Assembly (NCBI GenBank): GCA_965206195.1
Contig: CBDBIZ010000011.1
Coordinates: forward strand, 806,001-870,000
Origin: JAAOIF01 sp965206195
GTDB lineage: Bacteria > Pseudomonadota > Gammaproteobacteria > PS1 > Pseudothioglobaceae
Direction: 5' to 3'
DNA length: 64,000 nt
Both the position numbers and the translations under genes were made by a program. Within the stretch, counting starts at the first letter, position 1, and each line of letters starts with the position of its first letter. Positions 63,778 through 64,000 of the stretch are shown here, piece by piece. A model generated the notes under the pieces. The model was not told the DNA's origin and ran no database searches. It was given only the letters and a program-made list of their open reading frames with translations.

Positions 63778-64000
63778 ATGTCACTTGACAAAATTAAAAT
63801 CTTTGGTGGTAATGCCAACCCAGCGCTCTTTGGTGAAATCATCTCTCAACTCAATGTTATGCAAGGCAAAGCCTTAGTTAGTCAATTTAGCGATGGCGAA
63901 TCACAAGTTGAAATCTTAGAAAATGTACGGGGTTGTGATGTATTTATCATCCAGCCAACTTGTGGGCCTTCGCCAGCCGAAACTTTAATGGAATTATTGG
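63778..64000 (+). CDS. prs: Ribose-phosphate pyrophosphokinase, N-terminal part
   Basis: The first 74 codons of PRPP synthetase; the gene runs off the window. Visible: KIKIFGGNANPALFGEI, VSQFSDGESQVEILENVRG and DVFIIQPTCGP, the typical Prs start. It makes PRPP from ribose 5-phosphate and ATP, feeding purF and trpD among others. TATAAT at 63741-63746 may be its -10 box. ispE-tRNA-Gln-prs is conserved synteny. Confidence 0.93.
   Translation, partial: MSLDKIKIFGGNANPALFGEIISQLNVMQGKALVSQFSDGESQVEILENVRGCDVFIIQPTCGPSPAETLMELL

Overview
The window looks like a piece of the chromosome of a sulfur-oxidising, autotrophic gammaproteobacterium of the SUP05/Thioglobus/mussel-and-clam-symbiont group. 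The base composition is AT-rich. It carries a dissimilatory sulfate-forming set (sat, aprM, aprB, aprA), a dsrS-like gene, a membrane pyrophosphatase (hppA) and a pyrophosphate-dependent phosphofructokinase (pfp), a combination known from these bacteria. Several pseudogenes, a decayed insertion sequence, IS scars and gene-end remnants suggest a genome under relaxed selection, as in a symbiont. The species cannot be fixed from the sequence alone.

Layout. 1-3419: end of argS and an AddA/RecB-type helicase-nuclease. 3420-12670: an accessory island with a wrecked LuxR-type regulator, an XRE regulator with two palindromic operators, a giant surface lipoprotein, a secreted coiled-coil/beta-helix protein, a frameshifted outer-membrane barrel, and an IS1595-type element with exact 8-bp target duplications sitting in a broken antitoxin-like gene. 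12460-14608: a second, truncated thiE-addA copy next to the intact thiE, the scar of a tandem duplication. 14607-16023: lptC and lptA. 16111-20724: sat-aprMBA. 20836-23186: unknown genes, a SlyD-like isomerase, an IS remnant and a six-EF-hand secreted protein. 23340-29778: hppA, a DoxX protein, a decaying unknown gene, adk, pfp and a YfcE-like phosphodiesterase. 29901-33336: pqiAABC lipid-transport operon. 33347-35600: cfa, an unknown gene and a rhodanese. 35706-40115: serS (frameshifted), yajC-secD-secF. 40139-49711, mostly minus strand: fabA-fabB, metZ, purF, cvpA, folC, fxsA, trmB, a DUF6524-like protein and phoR with a deleted phoB. 49965-64000: accA, tilS, ybeY, priA, an orphan bufferin-like peptide, bioA, gph, proC, ygfX-like, dsrS, rsmE, pepP, trpD, orn, ispE, tRNA-Gln and the start of prs.

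How it works together. AprBA with its AprM anchor oxidises sulfite plus AMP to APS, and Sat turns APS plus pyrophosphate into ATP and sulfate. Adk recycles adenylates and supplies AMP. Pfp and HppA link pyrophosphate to the Calvin cycle and to the proton gradient, and Gph would remove phosphoglycolate. The rest is mainly envelope building (Lpt, Pqi, Sec, fatty acids, Cfa) and housekeeping. The variable part is concentrated in the surface-protein island at 3.4-12.7 kb.
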